Shown: piece after piece, positions 16,025-25,525 of the stretch
Numbering within the stretch: the first letter of the stretch is position 1
Layout of the letters: the number at the start of each line of letters is the position of its first letter
Assembly (NCBI GenBank): GCA_002395525.1
Contig: DGXE01000046.1
Coordinates: 1-39,578 of the forward strand
DNA from: Ruminococcus sp. UBA4240
GTDB lineage: Bacteria; Bacillota; Clostridia; Oscillospirales; Ruminococcaceae
Direction: 5' to 3'
Length of the DNA stretch: 39,578 nucleotides
Program-made: the position numbers and the translations under genes
The notes under the pieces: generated by a model
What the model was told of the DNA's origin: nothing
Seen by the model: the letters and a program-made list of their open reading frames with translations, nothing else
Databases searched by the model: none

Positions 16025-17821
16025 ATGATGAAGGATATTACAGGCAGCAGAAAACTCACCGCTGTATTGATGGGGTTTATATTCATCATGTTTGGAATAG
16101 TTGCCCTTATGAGCGTGCGCTGCTTTGACAAGAAAAAGACCAGTCTATGGTTCCCTGTGCTGTTAAACGGGACATATTCCGCTGACGGAGGCACGCAAAG
16201 CTCCGTCCGCAGCACCGATGACATCGATTTCTTCTTTAAGACCATAACCTTCAGAGGAAATCTCCCGGAGGCGATACAGCAGTACCCGGAGGTGGTCATT
16301 TCAGGGAAGAACGTCTGGTTTTCCCTGAAAAAGGCGGACGGGACAGTAGTAGTGTCCCACACTCCCGCAGACAGCAAACGGGATGACACACCGGGGTTCA
16401 GGACAGCCGTGTATGACACCGGCAAGGATAACGGCTTTTCCTATGATGAAGTCTACACCTTTGAGATATCCTACCCCTATGAGCAGCACGCAAATTACAC
16501 GGACTGCATATCCGTGTACCTGTGCGAGACAAACGGACTTTACAGGACATTCTTCTTTGATGCTGTACCGCTGCTGCTGATCTTCCTTATAGTTTGCTTC
16601 ATAGGTGTGTTTGTGTTCCCCACGGCGGCATTCATTCTGGGCACCATAGACTACAAGTACCTTGCCTTCGGCGTGCTGTGCTTTTTCTGGGGCTCATTCA
16701 TGATAACCGAATCCGTGTCGGACTACATGAATCTTTGGATAACAGAGCCTGTTGTCTGCCTTGCCCTGTCCACCCTTACAAACTACTTCCTTGTGGCATC
16801 CATTTTTTTCTATTTCAAGGCCAATCTGAAGGGAGCTGCGGTAAGATCCGCCGCAAACCTCATATGCGTGGTCTATGTGCTTTTCGTCCTCTTTGCTATG
16901 GGTATGCACATCGGGGACATCGGGGATCTGCATTCCACTATGCCCTTGATGTACCTCATCACAATGTTCTGCTTTGCAGCCATATCAGTGCTGCTCCTGC
17001 TGGAGGTGCGCAGCAACAGCTGGGCTCTTTCCCTGCTAATATCCTGGAGCCCCCTTTCACTGTCGGTAATGGTGGATATTGTAGATCACTATATGCATTT
17101 CATCACATTCACCTTCTCCCATGTGGGGCTTGCCTTCACTATGGTGTACCAGATCGTCCGTGTGGTACTGGATCTTCTGCATCAGCACAAGGAGGTCAGA
17201 CGGCACGACAAGATGGAAAAGGAGCTGTATGAGGCAAAGGTATCGGTCATGGTATCACAGATACAGCCACATTTCCTGTACAATTCCCTTTCATCCATTG
17301 CCATGCTGTGCAAGTTGGATCCTCCCACTGCCTATGAAGCTACCATAACCTTTGCCCAGTATCTGCGCAGCAATATGGATTCCCTGAAGCAGACCACTCC
17401 CATCCCCTTTGAACAGGAGCTTGAACACCTGAAGAAATACCTTTACATCGAAAAGCTCCGTTTCGGGAAAAAGCTGAACATAGAATACGATATACAGGAC
17501 ACAGCCTTTGAGCTGCCCCAGCTCTCCATACAGCCTCTTGCGGAGAATGCGGTAAAGCACGGCATCAGCAAGAAGCCGGGAGGCGGCACCCTCACCATTG
17601 CCACCCGTGAGACAGATGATGCGCATCTTGTTATAATATCCGATGACGGCACAGGCTTTGACGTGAACGAGGTCAAAAATGACGGCCGCTCCCACATCGG
17701 CATGGAAAACATCAAAAAGCGCCTTGCGGAAATGTGCAGTGCCACTGTTGACATCAGGAGCGTCATAGGGGAAGGCACTGTTGCCACTGTGACCATTCCC
17801 AAAACGAGTGAACAGCAATAA
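16025..17821 (+). CDS. LytS/YehU-type sensor histidine kinase, no adjacent response regulator
   Basis: A 598-residue membrane kinase. After an N-terminal signal-anchor helix there is an extracytoplasmic domain of roughly 150 residues, then a block of about seven transmembrane helices (roughly residues 180-385), similar in plan to 7TMR-DISM sensors. A short coiled segment leads into a His_kinase domain: IQPHFLYNSL with the phosphoacceptor His near residue 416, and an HATPase domain with LAENAVKHGI and DDGTGFD. Partners of this class are LytTR- or AraC-type response regulators, but the next gene is uvrB. It starts just after the glyA terminator, with only a weak ribosome binding site. The stimulus is unknown. 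Confidence 0.88.
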   Translation: MMKDITGSRKLTAVLMGFIFIMFGIVALMSVRCFDKKKTSLWFPVLLNGTYSADGGTQSSVRSTDDIDFFFKTITFRGNLPEAIQQYPEVVISGKNVWFSLKKADGTVVVSHTPADSKRDDTPGFRTAVYDTGKDNGFSYDEVYTFEISYPYEQHANYTDCISVYLCETNGLYRTFFFDAVPLLLIFLIVCFIGVFVFPTAAFILGTIDYKYLAFGVLCFFWGSFMITESVSDYMNLWITEPVVCLALSTLTNYFLVASIFFYFKANLKGAAVRSAANLICVVYVLFVLFAMGMHIGDIGDLHSTMPLMYLITMFCFAAISVLLLLEVRSNSWALSLLISWSPLSLSVMVDIVDHYMHFITFTFSHVGLAFTMVYQIVRVVLDLLHQHKEVRRHDKMEKELYEAKVSVMVSQIQPHFLYNSLSSIAMLCKLDPPTAYEATITFAQYLRSNMDSLKQTTPIPFEQELEHLKKYLYIEKLRFGKKLNIEYDIQDTAFELPQLSIQPLAENAVKHGISKKPGGGTLTIATRETDDAHLVIISDDGTGFDVNEVKNDGRSHIGMENIKKRLAEMCSATVDIRSVIGEGTVATVTIPKTSEQQ

Positions 17822-17845
17822 ACTAACACTTTTGCAGGTGAAAAC

Positions 17846-19801
17846 ATGGATAGATTTGAACTTGTCAGCGATTACAAGCCCGCCGGGGATCAGCCCGCCG
17901 CCATAGAAAGGCTTACGCAGGGCGTGCTTGACGGTATGCAGGCACAGACACTATTGGGCGTTACAGGCTCCGGCAAGACATTCACAATGGCAAATGTCAT
18001 TGCAAGGCTCAACCGCCCCACTCTGGTATTTGCCCACAACAAAACCTTAGCGGCACAGCTCTGCACGGAATTCAAGGAGTTTTTCCCCCACAATGCGGTG
18101 GAATACTTCGTGTCCTACTATGATTACTATCAGCCCGAGGCCTACATCCCCCAGACGGATTCATACATTGAAAAGGACAGTGCCATAAATGATGAGATAG
18201 ACAAGCTGCGCCACTCCGCCACCCTTGCCCTTGCCGAAAGGCGTGATGTGATCATAGTGGCATCGGTATCCTGCATATACTCACTGGGTGCCCCTGAGGA
18301 ATACCGTGCCAACGTCATATCTCTGCGAAAGGGCATGGAGATATCAAGGGACGACCTTCTGGCAAAGCTTGTTGCCGACCAGTACGAGCGCAACGACATA
18401 AACTTTGTCCGCAACAAGTTCCGTGTCAGAGGGGACACTGTGGAGGTATTCCCCGCAGGCTCCCCGGAAAATGCCATCAGGGTGGAATTCTTCGGGGATG
18501 AGATCGACCGCATATGTGAATTCAAGCCCCTTACAGGGGAGGTGGTGGCTACCCTTGCCCATACCGCCATTTACCCCGCCTCCCACTATGTTGTGGGAAA
18601 GGAGCACCTTCATGCCGCCATTGAGGAGATAGAGGCAGAGCTGGCAGAACGGGTGAAGTATTTCGAGTCCCAGGGCAAGCTCATAGAGGCGCAGCGCATA
18701 CGGGAGCGCACCATGTACGATGTGGAGATGCTGGAGGAGATAGGCTTCTGCAAGGGCATCGAGAACTATTCCCGGATCCTTGCAGGGCGTGCCCCCGGCT
18801 CTACACCCTACACGCTGCTGGATCATTTTCCCAAGGACTTTCTGCTGTTTGTGGATGAGTCTCACGTATCCCTGCCCCAGATACGGGGCATGAGCGCCGG
18901 GGACAGAGGAAGAAAGAGCGTCCTCATCGATTATGGGTTCCGTCTGCCCTCCGCCTTTGACAACCGTCCTCTGCGGTTCGAGGAGTTTGAGGAGAAGATA
19001 GGGCAGGCAATATTCGTATCAGCCACCCCCGGTCCCTTTGAAAAGGAGCACAGCAGCCAGACAGTAGAGCAGATAATCCGCCCCACCGGTCTTGTGGATC
19101 CTGAGATCACCGTAAAGCCTGTGGAGGGGCAGATAGAGGATCTGCTCAGTGAGATAAATCTGCGCACCGAAAAGCATGAGCGGGTGCTTGTCACCACCCT
19201 TACAAAGAAAATGGCGGAGGATCTGACTGATTTTCTGGATGAAGCAGGGGTCAAGGTGCGGTATATGCACCACGACATTGACACAATGGAGCGCATGGAG
19301 ATAATCCGTGATCTGCGGCTGGGTGAATTTGACGTACTTGTGGGCATAAATCTGCTACGAGAAGGGCTTGACATCCCGGAGGTATCCCTTGTGGCAATAC
19401 TTGATGCGGACAAGGAGGGCTTCCTCCGTTCCGAGTCCTCCCTCATACAGACCATAGGACGTGCCGCAAGAAATGCACAGGGGCAGGTCATCATGTATGC
19501 CGATACGGTCACAGGCTCCATGGAGCGTGCCATAACCGAGACGAACCGCCGCAGGGAGCTGCAGATAGCCTACAACAAGGAGCACGACATCACTCCCAAG
19601 ACCATAATCAAGGATGTGCGTGACATTATAGAGATCTCCACCAAGGAGGAGACTAAGAAGAAGCCTGCAAAGCAAATGAGCAGGAAGGAGAAGGACGAGC
19701 TTATCAGATCCCTTACCGCCCGCATGAACGAGGCTGCAAAGCTGCTTGAATTTGAGCACGCAGCACAGCTCCGTGACAGGATAAAGGAGCTAAAGGGATA
19801 G
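17846..19801 (+). CDS. uvrB: Excinuclease ABC subunit B
   Basis: A 651-residue UvrB, the damage-verifying helicase-like subunit of nucleotide excision repair, which receives DNA from UvrA and recruits UvrC. Visible are the Walker A GVTGSGKT (residues 38-45), the beta-hairpin YYDYYQPEAYIP, the DESHV box, helicase motifs with the QTIGRAARN segment, and the C-terminal UVR domain that binds UvrC. Length is normal for the family. It starts 24 bases after the kinase gene with an AGGTG site and is not beside uvrA in this window. Confidence 0.98.
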   Translation: MDRFELVSDYKPAGDQPAAIERLTQGVLDGMQAQTLLGVTGSGKTFTMANVIARLNRPTLVFAHNKTLAAQLCTEFKEFFPHNAVEYFVSYYDYYQPEAYIPQTDSYIEKDSAINDEIDKLRHSATLALAERRDVIIVASVSCIYSLGAPEEYRANVISLRKGMEISRDDLLAKLVADQYERNDINFVRNKFRVRGDTVEVFPAGSPENAIRVEFFGDEIDRICEFKPLTGEVVATLAHTAIYPASHYVVGKEHLHAAIEEIEAELAERVKYFESQGKLIEAQRIRERTMYDVEMLEEIGFCKGIENYSRILAGRAPGSTPYTLLDHFPKDFLLFVDESHVSLPQIRGMSAGDRGRKSVLIDYGFRLPSAFDNRPLRFEEFEEKIGQAIFVSATPGPFEKEHSSQTVEQIIRPTGLVDPEITVKPVEGQIEDLLSEINLRTEKHERVLVTTLTKKMAEDLTDFLDEAGVKVRYMHHDIDTMERMEIIRDLRLGEFDVLVGINLLREGLDIPEVSLVAILDADKEGFLRSESSLIQTIGRAARNAQGQVIMYADTVTGSMERAITETNRRRELQIAYNKEHDITPKTIIKDVRDIIEISTKEETKKKPAKQMSRKEKDELIRSLTARMNEAAKLLEFEHAAQLRDRIKELKG

Positions 19802-19816
19802 CCCGGAGGAGGACGT

Positions 19817-20287
19817 ATGAGAAGAAAAGACAGAGAGGTCACCAACATCGGTGAGATACGGGAGATACTGTCAAGTGCAAGGGTACTGCGCATTGCCATG
19901 AATGACGGGAAAGCCCCATACATCGTACCCGTCAATTTCTGCTTTGAGCTGGATGGCGAACAGCTGACACTGTATTTCCACGGGGCAGCACAGGGGAAGA
20001 AACACGACCTTATAGCCCAAAACCCCAATGTAGGCTTTGAGACTGACACAGGCTCCCTTATCCTGCCGTCAGATGAATGGGGCTGTACTGCATCCTATGC
20101 CTATGAAAGCGTTATCGGCACAGGCGTGGCAGAAACTATTGAGGAAAGTGAAAAGCCCCGCATACTTGCCCTGCTTATGCACCACTACGGCATAGACAAC
20201 ACGAACTTCTCCCCGGCACAAATACAGGCTGTTACCGTGTACAGGATCATTGCAGAAACGTACTCGGCAAAGAGAAGACCCCTGTGA
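19817..20287 (+). CDS. Pyridoxamine 5'-phosphate oxidase-like flavin-binding protein (NimA type)
   Basis: A 156-residue split-barrel protein of the FMN-binding PNPOx-like family, in the group that includes NimA-type nitroimidazole reductases. Visible are MRRKDREV at the start, YIVPVNFCFE and LYFHGAAQGKKHDLI in the flavin-binding core. The His aligned with the NimA active site is probably that of FHGA. The physiological substrate is unknown, and family members often turn up as heme- or flavin-binding housekeeping proteins. GGAGGA precedes the ATG and it follows uvrB by 15 bases, so the genes are co-transcribed. Confidence 0.85.
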   Translation: MRRKDREVTNIGEIREILSSARVLRIAMNDGKAPYIVPVNFCFELDGEQLTLYFHGAAQGKKHDLIAQNPNVGFETDTGSLILPSDEWGCTASYAYESVIGTGVAETIEESEKPRILALLMHHYGIDNTNFSPAQIQAVTVYRIIAETYSAKRRPL

Positions 20288-20311
20288 GCCTGCAAACCAC
20301 AATACAAATCA

Positions 20312-20348
20312 AAAGCGGATACCACGGTTATGCCGTGATATCCGCTTT
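20312..20348. terminator. Bidirectional terminator
   Basis: A 16-position stem with one mismatch and a 5-base loop joins AAAGCGGATA and TATCCGCTTT, with inner CACGG/CCGTG. The A-rich and T-rich ends serve both the flavin-protein gene and the convergent SGNH lipoprotein gene. Confidence 0.85.
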
Positions 20349-20350
20349 GC

Positions 20351-21577
20351 TTATCTTGCGCCTATTCCCAGTATGCGTATCTTCTTCCCTGCGCTGTCAT
20401 CCGTGGGGACTATCTCCACATCCATTGACTTTTCGGACTGGAATTTGATTATCTGCTCTGCGTAAGGGTCGCCCCATGCGTCGCTCTGGCAGGTGTTTAC
20501 AGTCTTTATCTTGCTGCCGTTGATGTACACGTCAAAGGCACCCATATCAGATGTCTTGTTGCGCTGGAACACAATAAACAGTGAGCTGCCCTCCACCTTG
20601 AATTTAAAGGGATCCTTGCCCTCATCAAGGCGCCAGCAGGAAGTAAAGAGCCTGGGTCCCTGGGAGCCGGTCTTGAATGCCCCCGTATCCTCTATGGTGA
20701 TGATGTCGGAATCGGTCATCTCCGGTGTGACAAGCTGTGCAAAGGCATAGGGCGCACCGAACAGCTCATTTTCGGGCAAAGTGTACTCCCCTGTGTCAGG
20801 GGCTGCATCCGCACACTGCCACATATAGGTGATAAAGCCTGCCACAAGGGCATGACCCTTGTCATTGGGGTGGGATTCGTCTGCGTAGTTGTCCTCCCAT
20901 ACGAATTCACCGCTTTCAATGGCAGGGGTGAAGGCATCAGCGGGAGATACTACGGTGATATCGTAGTGATCGGCTATGGCCTTCATGTTTTCCTGGGCGG
21001 TGTAGCCGTTTTTCAGGCGGTTGCACACAAGTATCACTGCCGGGTGGGTGTCGCTTTCAAGAACAGTCTTTACCAGTGATTCGTAGGACTGCTTTGCCAG
21101 CTCATCCATGGAGTCATTGACGCAGAATTCGATAAATACAGCATCCGGTGACTTGTCAAGCACATCCCTTTTGACACGCAGATTCCCAAGCCGTGAGGGT
21201 GTGCCGCTGATACCCGCATTGACATACTCCACATTGTCCCCTGTGCCGAACATCCGGGCAAAGCTGTCAAAGGACACCCTTGCATAGCAGGTTGCGGGGG
21301 TGCCGCCCATACCCTCCGTTATGGAGCCGCCTATGTAGGCGATGGTGGTCTTTTCACCGCTCCTTGCCTTGGCAATGGCGGCTTTCAGCCTGTTGGTGCT
21401 CCCCAGTCTGTACAGGGAACGCTGGGTCATCTCATCGGCTTCGGGCATTGTTGTTATAGTCTCCTCTGCGGCGGTCTGTTGGGCTGTGGTGTCCTGCTTT
21501 TGCTCTGCTGCATCTCGGGCACCGCAGGCAGTTGTCATAAGTGCCGCAAGCAGCAGTGATATAAACCTTCCTTGCAT
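20351..21577 (-). CDS. SGNH/GDSL hydrolase lipoprotein, putative carbohydrate esterase
   Basis: A 408-residue lipoprotein: signal peptide with Cys18 in LMTTAC, a Thr/Gln/Glu-rich linker, an SGNH hydrolase domain (about residues 70-245) and a C-terminal beta-rich domain. The SGNH blocks are visible: IGGSIT with the catalytic Ser, Gly in NAGISGTPS, Asn in FCVNDS, and the Asp/His pair in DESHPNDKGH. It is therefore an extracytoplasmic esterase or deacetylase. The gene follows the beta-mannosidase by 31 bases, so deacetylation of mannan or similar hemicellulose is a plausible role. The C-terminal domain may bind carbohydrate. The substrate is inferred, not shown. Confidence 0.85.
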   Translation of the reverse strand: MQGRFISLLLAALMTTACGARDAAEQKQDTTAQQTAAEETITTMPEADEMTQRSLYRLGSTNRLKAAIAKARSGEKTTIAYIGGSITEGMGGTPATCYARVSFDSFARMFGTGDNVEYVNAGISGTPSRLGNLRVKRDVLDKSPDAVFIEFCVNDSMDELAKQSYESLVKTVLESDTHPAVILVCNRLKNGYTAQENMKAIADHYDITVVSPADAFTPAIESGEFVWEDNYADESHPNDKGHALVAGFITYMWQCADAAPDTGEYTLPENELFGAPYAFAQLVTPEMTDSDIITIEDTGAFKTGSQGPRLFTSCWRLDEGKDPFKFKVEGSSLFIVFQRNKTSDMGAFDVYINGSKIKTVNTCQSDAWGDPYAEQIIKFQSEKSMDVEIVPTDDSAGKKIRILGIGAR

Positions 21578-21608
21578 ATTCGTACTCCTTTATCGTGTCC
21601 TCTGTCTG

Positions 21609-24071
21609 TCAGGCCCTGTACAGCATCTCGTAGTAGGATCTTGCAGACAGATGCTTTATTACATTCTTTAAGGTGGTGCCCCGTTTCAGCTGGTGCTTGC
21701 TTAGATACACAGTCTTTGAGCCTGCGTGCAGGTCAAAGAAATTATCGGAGAACACAGGATCATCACCGCTGTATTCAAGCCATACGCCCCTTGCAAATGC
21801 TGTTGCAGTCACTGTGATAACAAAGCGGTCTGCTTCCTCCGCAACACTCAGCCAGAGACCGGGATCTGTAAATCTGAAAGCCTTCGGTGGCATATCCATA
21901 TATGTACCCTCAGACAGCACAGTCATATCATCAGCTATGAGACTGTATTCCAGGTAGCATTCCGGACTTTTTGCACCATTGCCGTATTCATCGGGAAGGG
22001 TGATGACATCCCTTGCGGACAGGGGCTCTGCCGTTACCTCCGTCTCACCCTGTGCAAGTATCTCCCCCCTGCTGTTTCTGAGGGCATATCTGAGTTTTCC
22101 GCACACCTGCTCCATCTTCTCCGAGGATACGTTGAGGGCTATGCTGTCACCCTTCCTGTATGCGGATACAAGGACAGGTGCATAGAACCGCCTTGCCGCA
22201 TAGTGCAGCGCCTTGGGACGGTGGAAGTAGTCAAGGGATGACCAGGAGATAACAGGGTTGGAGTCATTTACCTGCCAGTAGAGAGACCCCATGCACACTC
22301 CTCTGCTGCGGCGCATATGCTCCACATTCATGCGTATCATATCGGACTGGATAAGCTGTGTGGCATATACCACCCCGTCAATGTCATAGGGATAGCGCAC
22401 AGTCTTTGCCATGTAGTACATGAGCTTTTCCGTGCCCTCGGTGCATTTCTGGTGCAGCTCCATCACAGGGGACATGAGGTTCATATCCTCCTTTGAGGCG
22501 AATGTCTCCAGTGTCTTTTTGGAGGGCAGGGATTCAAAGCCGTATTCGGAGCAGAAGCGGAACTCGTGGTTCAGATAATCCTCCGCCGGCTTGTAGCTGT
22601 GCCATACCGCCCAGAAGTGTTGATCTCCCCTGTCGGGGGAGGAGCTGTCGCTGAAACCTCCTCCTGATGAGGGCGACGACGGCCAGTAGGGAGTACGGGG
22701 GTCAAGCACCTCCAAGAGCTTTGGGATAAGGCTTTCAAATATACGCAGATAGTCCTTCTTGTAGCGGTCGGGAGAGTCGATGCCCCAGCCCTCCCACATG
22801 GACTCCACCTCGTTGTTGCCGCACCACAGGGCGAGGCAGGGGTGATTCCTTATGCGCTTTACGTTGTCCGTCACCTCATGGCGCACATTGTCAAGAAATG
22901 CTGCATCCGCCTTGTATACAGAGCAGGCAAACATAAAGTCCTGCCATACGAGTATTCCCATTTCATCGCAGAGATCAAAGAAGCTGTCTGCCGGATATAC
23001 TCCTCCGCCCCATACACGCAGCATATTGAAGTTCGCCCGCCTGCACATACGCAGCAGGCGGCGGGTGGTATATGCCGTTTCACGGGTGATGAGCTGATCC
23101 TGGGGGATATAGTCCGCACCCATGGCAAATATCTTTATGCCGTTTACCTCAAAGGCAAACATCTCCCCCTTATCGTCTTTGTCACGGCAAAGGCGCAGGG
23201 TGCGTATGCCTATGCGCACCTTTTTCTCATCAAGGCACCTGTCCCCCTGCATGAGCCTTGCGGACACCCTGTACAGGGGCTGTTTTCCGTAGCCTGCGGG
23301 ATACCACAGGGCAGGGGCAAAGAGGGGTATGTCAATATATGTCTTTTCCTGTGCAGCGACCCTTTCATGGGCACATTCCCTGCCCTCCGGGTCAAGGACG
23401 GTAATATCCAGCCGGGCATCCACAGGGTATCTGACGGCAGTCATTATCTCCAGCATCACCGCAGAGGATTCATCATAGTCGGAATGATCCTGCCTTATGC
23501 GCACATCGTCTATTATGCCGCCCTCAACACCGATGAGATCCACGCCCCGCCAGATACCCATATCGGGCAGCTTCGGACCCCAGTCCCAGCCGAACTGATA
23601 ATGAGCCTTGCGGATATGGGGATAGCCCGCCATGGTGGAATCCACTCCCCACAGTCTTTCTTCGGCATTCTTCTCGGTGATGTACTTCACGGGAGAATGG
23701 ATATACACCGTCAGCACGTTTTCACCGCTCTGCACTGTGTCCGTAACATCGAACACATATTCCCTGTGCATATTCTCCGCATGGCCTATGAGCTTTTCAT
23801 TGAGGTATATATCCGCAAGGGTATCAATGCCCTTGAAGGAGAGCAGATAATGCTCCATCCCCTCCTCTTCAAGCTCAAACACCTTCTCAAACACACAGTC
23901 GCTCTCTGAAAGACCCGTTGCGGTAAGCTCGTTCAGCCCTGCAAACGGGTCGGATATGAGCCGCCTGTCAAGCAGAGCCTTGTACATAGTGCAGGGTATA
24001 TTTACCTTAACCTCGCACTCCATCTTCCCAAGAGTGCGCATCGTCCAGTCTTTGTTCAGATTCTGATACAT
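21609..24071 (-). CDS. GH2 beta-mannosidase
   Basis: An 820-residue glycoside hydrolase family 2 protein of the beta-mannosidase group. It has an N-terminal sugar-binding sandwich, an immunoglobulin-like domain, the TIM barrel, then C-terminal sandwich domains. Landmarks are HYQFGWDWGPKLPDMGIWR (residues 157-175), WCGNNEVE with the acid/base Glu421, and FCSEYGFES with the nucleophile Glu509. No signal peptide, so it acts inside the cell, removing terminal beta-mannose from imported oligosaccharides. It would feed mannose into the same route as the GH130 phosphorylase. It lies between a histidine phosphatase gene (5 bases away) and the SGNH lipoprotein gene, in one operon. Confidence 0.93.
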   Translation of the reverse strand: MYQNLNKDWTMRTLGKMECEVKVNIPCTMYKALLDRRLISDPFAGLNELTATGLSESDCVFEKVFELEEEGMEHYLLSFKGIDTLADIYLNEKLIGHAENMHREYVFDVTDTVQSGENVLTVYIHSPVKYITEKNAEERLWGVDSTMAGYPHIRKAHYQFGWDWGPKLPDMGIWRGVDLIGVEGGIIDDVRIRQDHSDYDESSAVMLEIMTAVRYPVDARLDITVLDPEGRECAHERVAAQEKTYIDIPLFAPALWYPAGYGKQPLYRVSARLMQGDRCLDEKKVRIGIRTLRLCRDKDDKGEMFAFEVNGIKIFAMGADYIPQDQLITRETAYTTRRLLRMCRRANFNMLRVWGGGVYPADSFFDLCDEMGILVWQDFMFACSVYKADAAFLDNVRHEVTDNVKRIRNHPCLALWCGNNEVESMWEGWGIDSPDRYKKDYLRIFESLIPKLLEVLDPRTPYWPSSPSSGGGFSDSSSPDRGDQHFWAVWHSYKPAEDYLNHEFRFCSEYGFESLPSKKTLETFASKEDMNLMSPVMELHQKCTEGTEKLMYYMAKTVRYPYDIDGVVYATQLIQSDMIRMNVEHMRRSRGVCMGSLYWQVNDSNPVISWSSLDYFHRPKALHYAARRFYAPVLVSAYRKGDSIALNVSSEKMEQVCGKLRYALRNSRGEILAQGETEVTAEPLSARDVITLPDEYGNGAKSPECYLEYSLIADDMTVLSEGTYMDMPPKAFRFTDPGLWLSVAEEADRFVITVTATAFARGVWLEYSGDDPVFSDNFFDLHAGSKTVYLSKHQLKRGTTLKNVIKHLSARSYYEMLYRA

Positions 24072-24076
24072 AGTCC

Positions 24077-24634
24077 TTACCTCTTCACAGAAATGTCCTG
24101 CGGATCATAGCTCCTGAGCTCGCAGTTGCCCATAAAAAAGTGCATGAACTCATAATGGGTAAGCCCTCTTGCATAGCACTCGATAATTCGGCACACTCCC
24201 CCGTGGCAAACCAGGAGCACGTTTTTCCCCGGGTATTTCCGGGGCAGCTCATCAAGCAGAGCATACACCCTTGCCGTCACATCAAATACGGATTCACCGC
24301 CGGGCAGCCTTACAGCAAATTCACCCTTTGCCTGCTGATAGCCGGGGGTATGTCTGTCTTTGCCCTCATATTCCCCGAAATCCCATTCTATCAGCCTTTG
24401 GTCTGTGATAACATCAATATCCAGCTTGCGGGCACAATACCCGGCTGTTTCCACAGCTCTTGACAAGGGAGAGCATATTATCACATCTATGGGGATCTTT
24501 TCATCTTCTATACGCTGTGCAAGGGCAGCCGCCTGTTCTCTCCCCGTCTCGTTGAGGGGGATGTCCTCACGGCCAAGTATAATGTCCCTGCGGTTCCATT
24601 CAGTTTCCCCGTGGCGGGTAAAAAACACCTTCAT
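24077..24634 (-). CDS. Histidine phosphatase family protein (phosphoglycerate mutase-like)
   Basis: A 185-residue phosphatase of the histidine phosphatase superfamily. The phosphohistidine motif FTRHGETEWN is at residues 5-14 (His8) and the second catalytic His is in LLVCHGG. CobC-like and broad-specificity sugar-phosphate phosphatases have this length; the substrate is not readable. The ATG at 24634 is chosen because GAGGTG lies six bases upstream; an in-frame GTG nine bases earlier lacks a spaced site. First gene of the operon with the beta-mannosidase, so a role in sugar-phosphate turnover is possible. Confidence 0.88.
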   Translation of the reverse strand: MKVFFTRHGETEWNRRDIILGREDIPLNETGREQAAALAQRIEDEKIPIDVIICSPLSRAVETAGYCARKLDIDVITDQRLIEWDFGEYEGKDRHTPGYQQAKGEFAVRLPGGESVFDVTARVYALLDELPRKYPGKNVLLVCHGGVCRIIECYARGLTHYEFMHFFMGNCELRSYDPQDISVKR

Positions 24635-24739
24635 CTGTCTCACCTCAATGCATTATATACCATATTATTTTAAAAGTCAATCGGATTTTGTAAAAAACAT
24701 TGGGATTTTGAAGGAAAGCCAACAATGTGGATTTTGGTA

Positions 24740-24768
24740 TTGAATTTTGATGATTTATAGTGTATAAT
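24740..24768 (+). promoter_or_regulatory. Promoter of the lipoprotein-sfsA-phosphatase-deformylase operon
   Basis: TTGAAT (24740-24745) and TATAAT (24763-24768) are separated by 17 bp, about 34 bases ahead of the lipoprotein ATG. Confidence 0.85.
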
Positions 24769-24808
24769 AACAGCTATGGATCATGTATCACGATCGGAGG
24801 TTTAAAAA

Positions 24809-25519
24809 ATGAAAGGGATAATGTTGATAGCGATAGCTGTGGCAGGGGCTCTGCTGACAGGCTGCGGCTTTACAGTGGGAAATCATGCAAAGTCCATAGA
24901 ATACGCCGTATCCAAGTGTGAGGAACGCTACGGCATCGACCTGACAGTCAAGCGCAAGGCTCTGTTCCCCGGCGGTGCGGGCTGTGACGTATACTGCACC
25001 TGCAAGGAGGTGCCCGGCAAGGAGATACGTGTCTACGGCATGGACGAGCGCCCCTCCCATATGCTTGTGTGCTGTGACTACATATACAAGCGCTACGGTG
25101 ATGACTTCTATGCCCTTGTAAATGACACCATACATGAAATATACCCGGAAGACAAGGTAAATATGTGCGAGAACACCTACAATCACTTTCCTCCCAGGGA
25201 CTATGACAAAAACACCACCTTTGAGGACTACATTGCCGATAACGTAATGGTCCTTTACGACATAGTGCCGGAGCCCCTTGAAAAGGACGAGATACTGGAA
25301 AGGTATTACCGTATCAAAACAGCCCTTGATGACAAAGGAGTAAAGGTGGCTATCAGAGTATACAGCATGAAAGACAGGGCAGCCGCAGACCGTATCAAGG
25401 ACTATGATTATATCGAGGATTACTCGGTTTTTGAGTTTCCTTCCCATGATGATGCCGTATGCTTTGTATCCGACGGTGATAACGGAGTAAACTACACTGA
25501 TCTCAGAGAAGCAGGATAA
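24809..25519 (+). CDS. Cysteine-rich lipoprotein of unknown function
   Basis: A 236-residue protein that I do not recognise. It begins with a clear lipoprotein signal peptide (LLTGC, Cys19) and should be anchored outside the membrane. The mature part is soluble and acidic with many Tyr and Asp, and contains eight further Cys, several clustered (GCDVYCTC, VCCDY). This is unusual for an exported Firmicute protein and suggests disulfides or metal binding. GGAGG precedes the ATG. It is first in a tight run with sfsA, six bases downstream, which links it by transcription but not obviously by function. Confidence 0.75.
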   Translation: MKGIMLIAIAVAGALLTGCGFTVGNHAKSIEYAVSKCEERYGIDLTVKRKALFPGGAGCDVYCTCKEVPGKEIRVYGMDERPSHMLVCCDYIYKRYGDDFYALVNDTIHEIYPEDKVNMCENTYNHFPPRDYDKNTTFEDYIADNVMVLYDIVPEPLEKDEILERYYRIKTALDDKGVKVAIRVYSMKDRAAADRIKDYDYIEDYSVFEFPSHDDAVCFVSDGDNGVNYTDLREAG

Positions 25520-25525
25520 ACAGTC

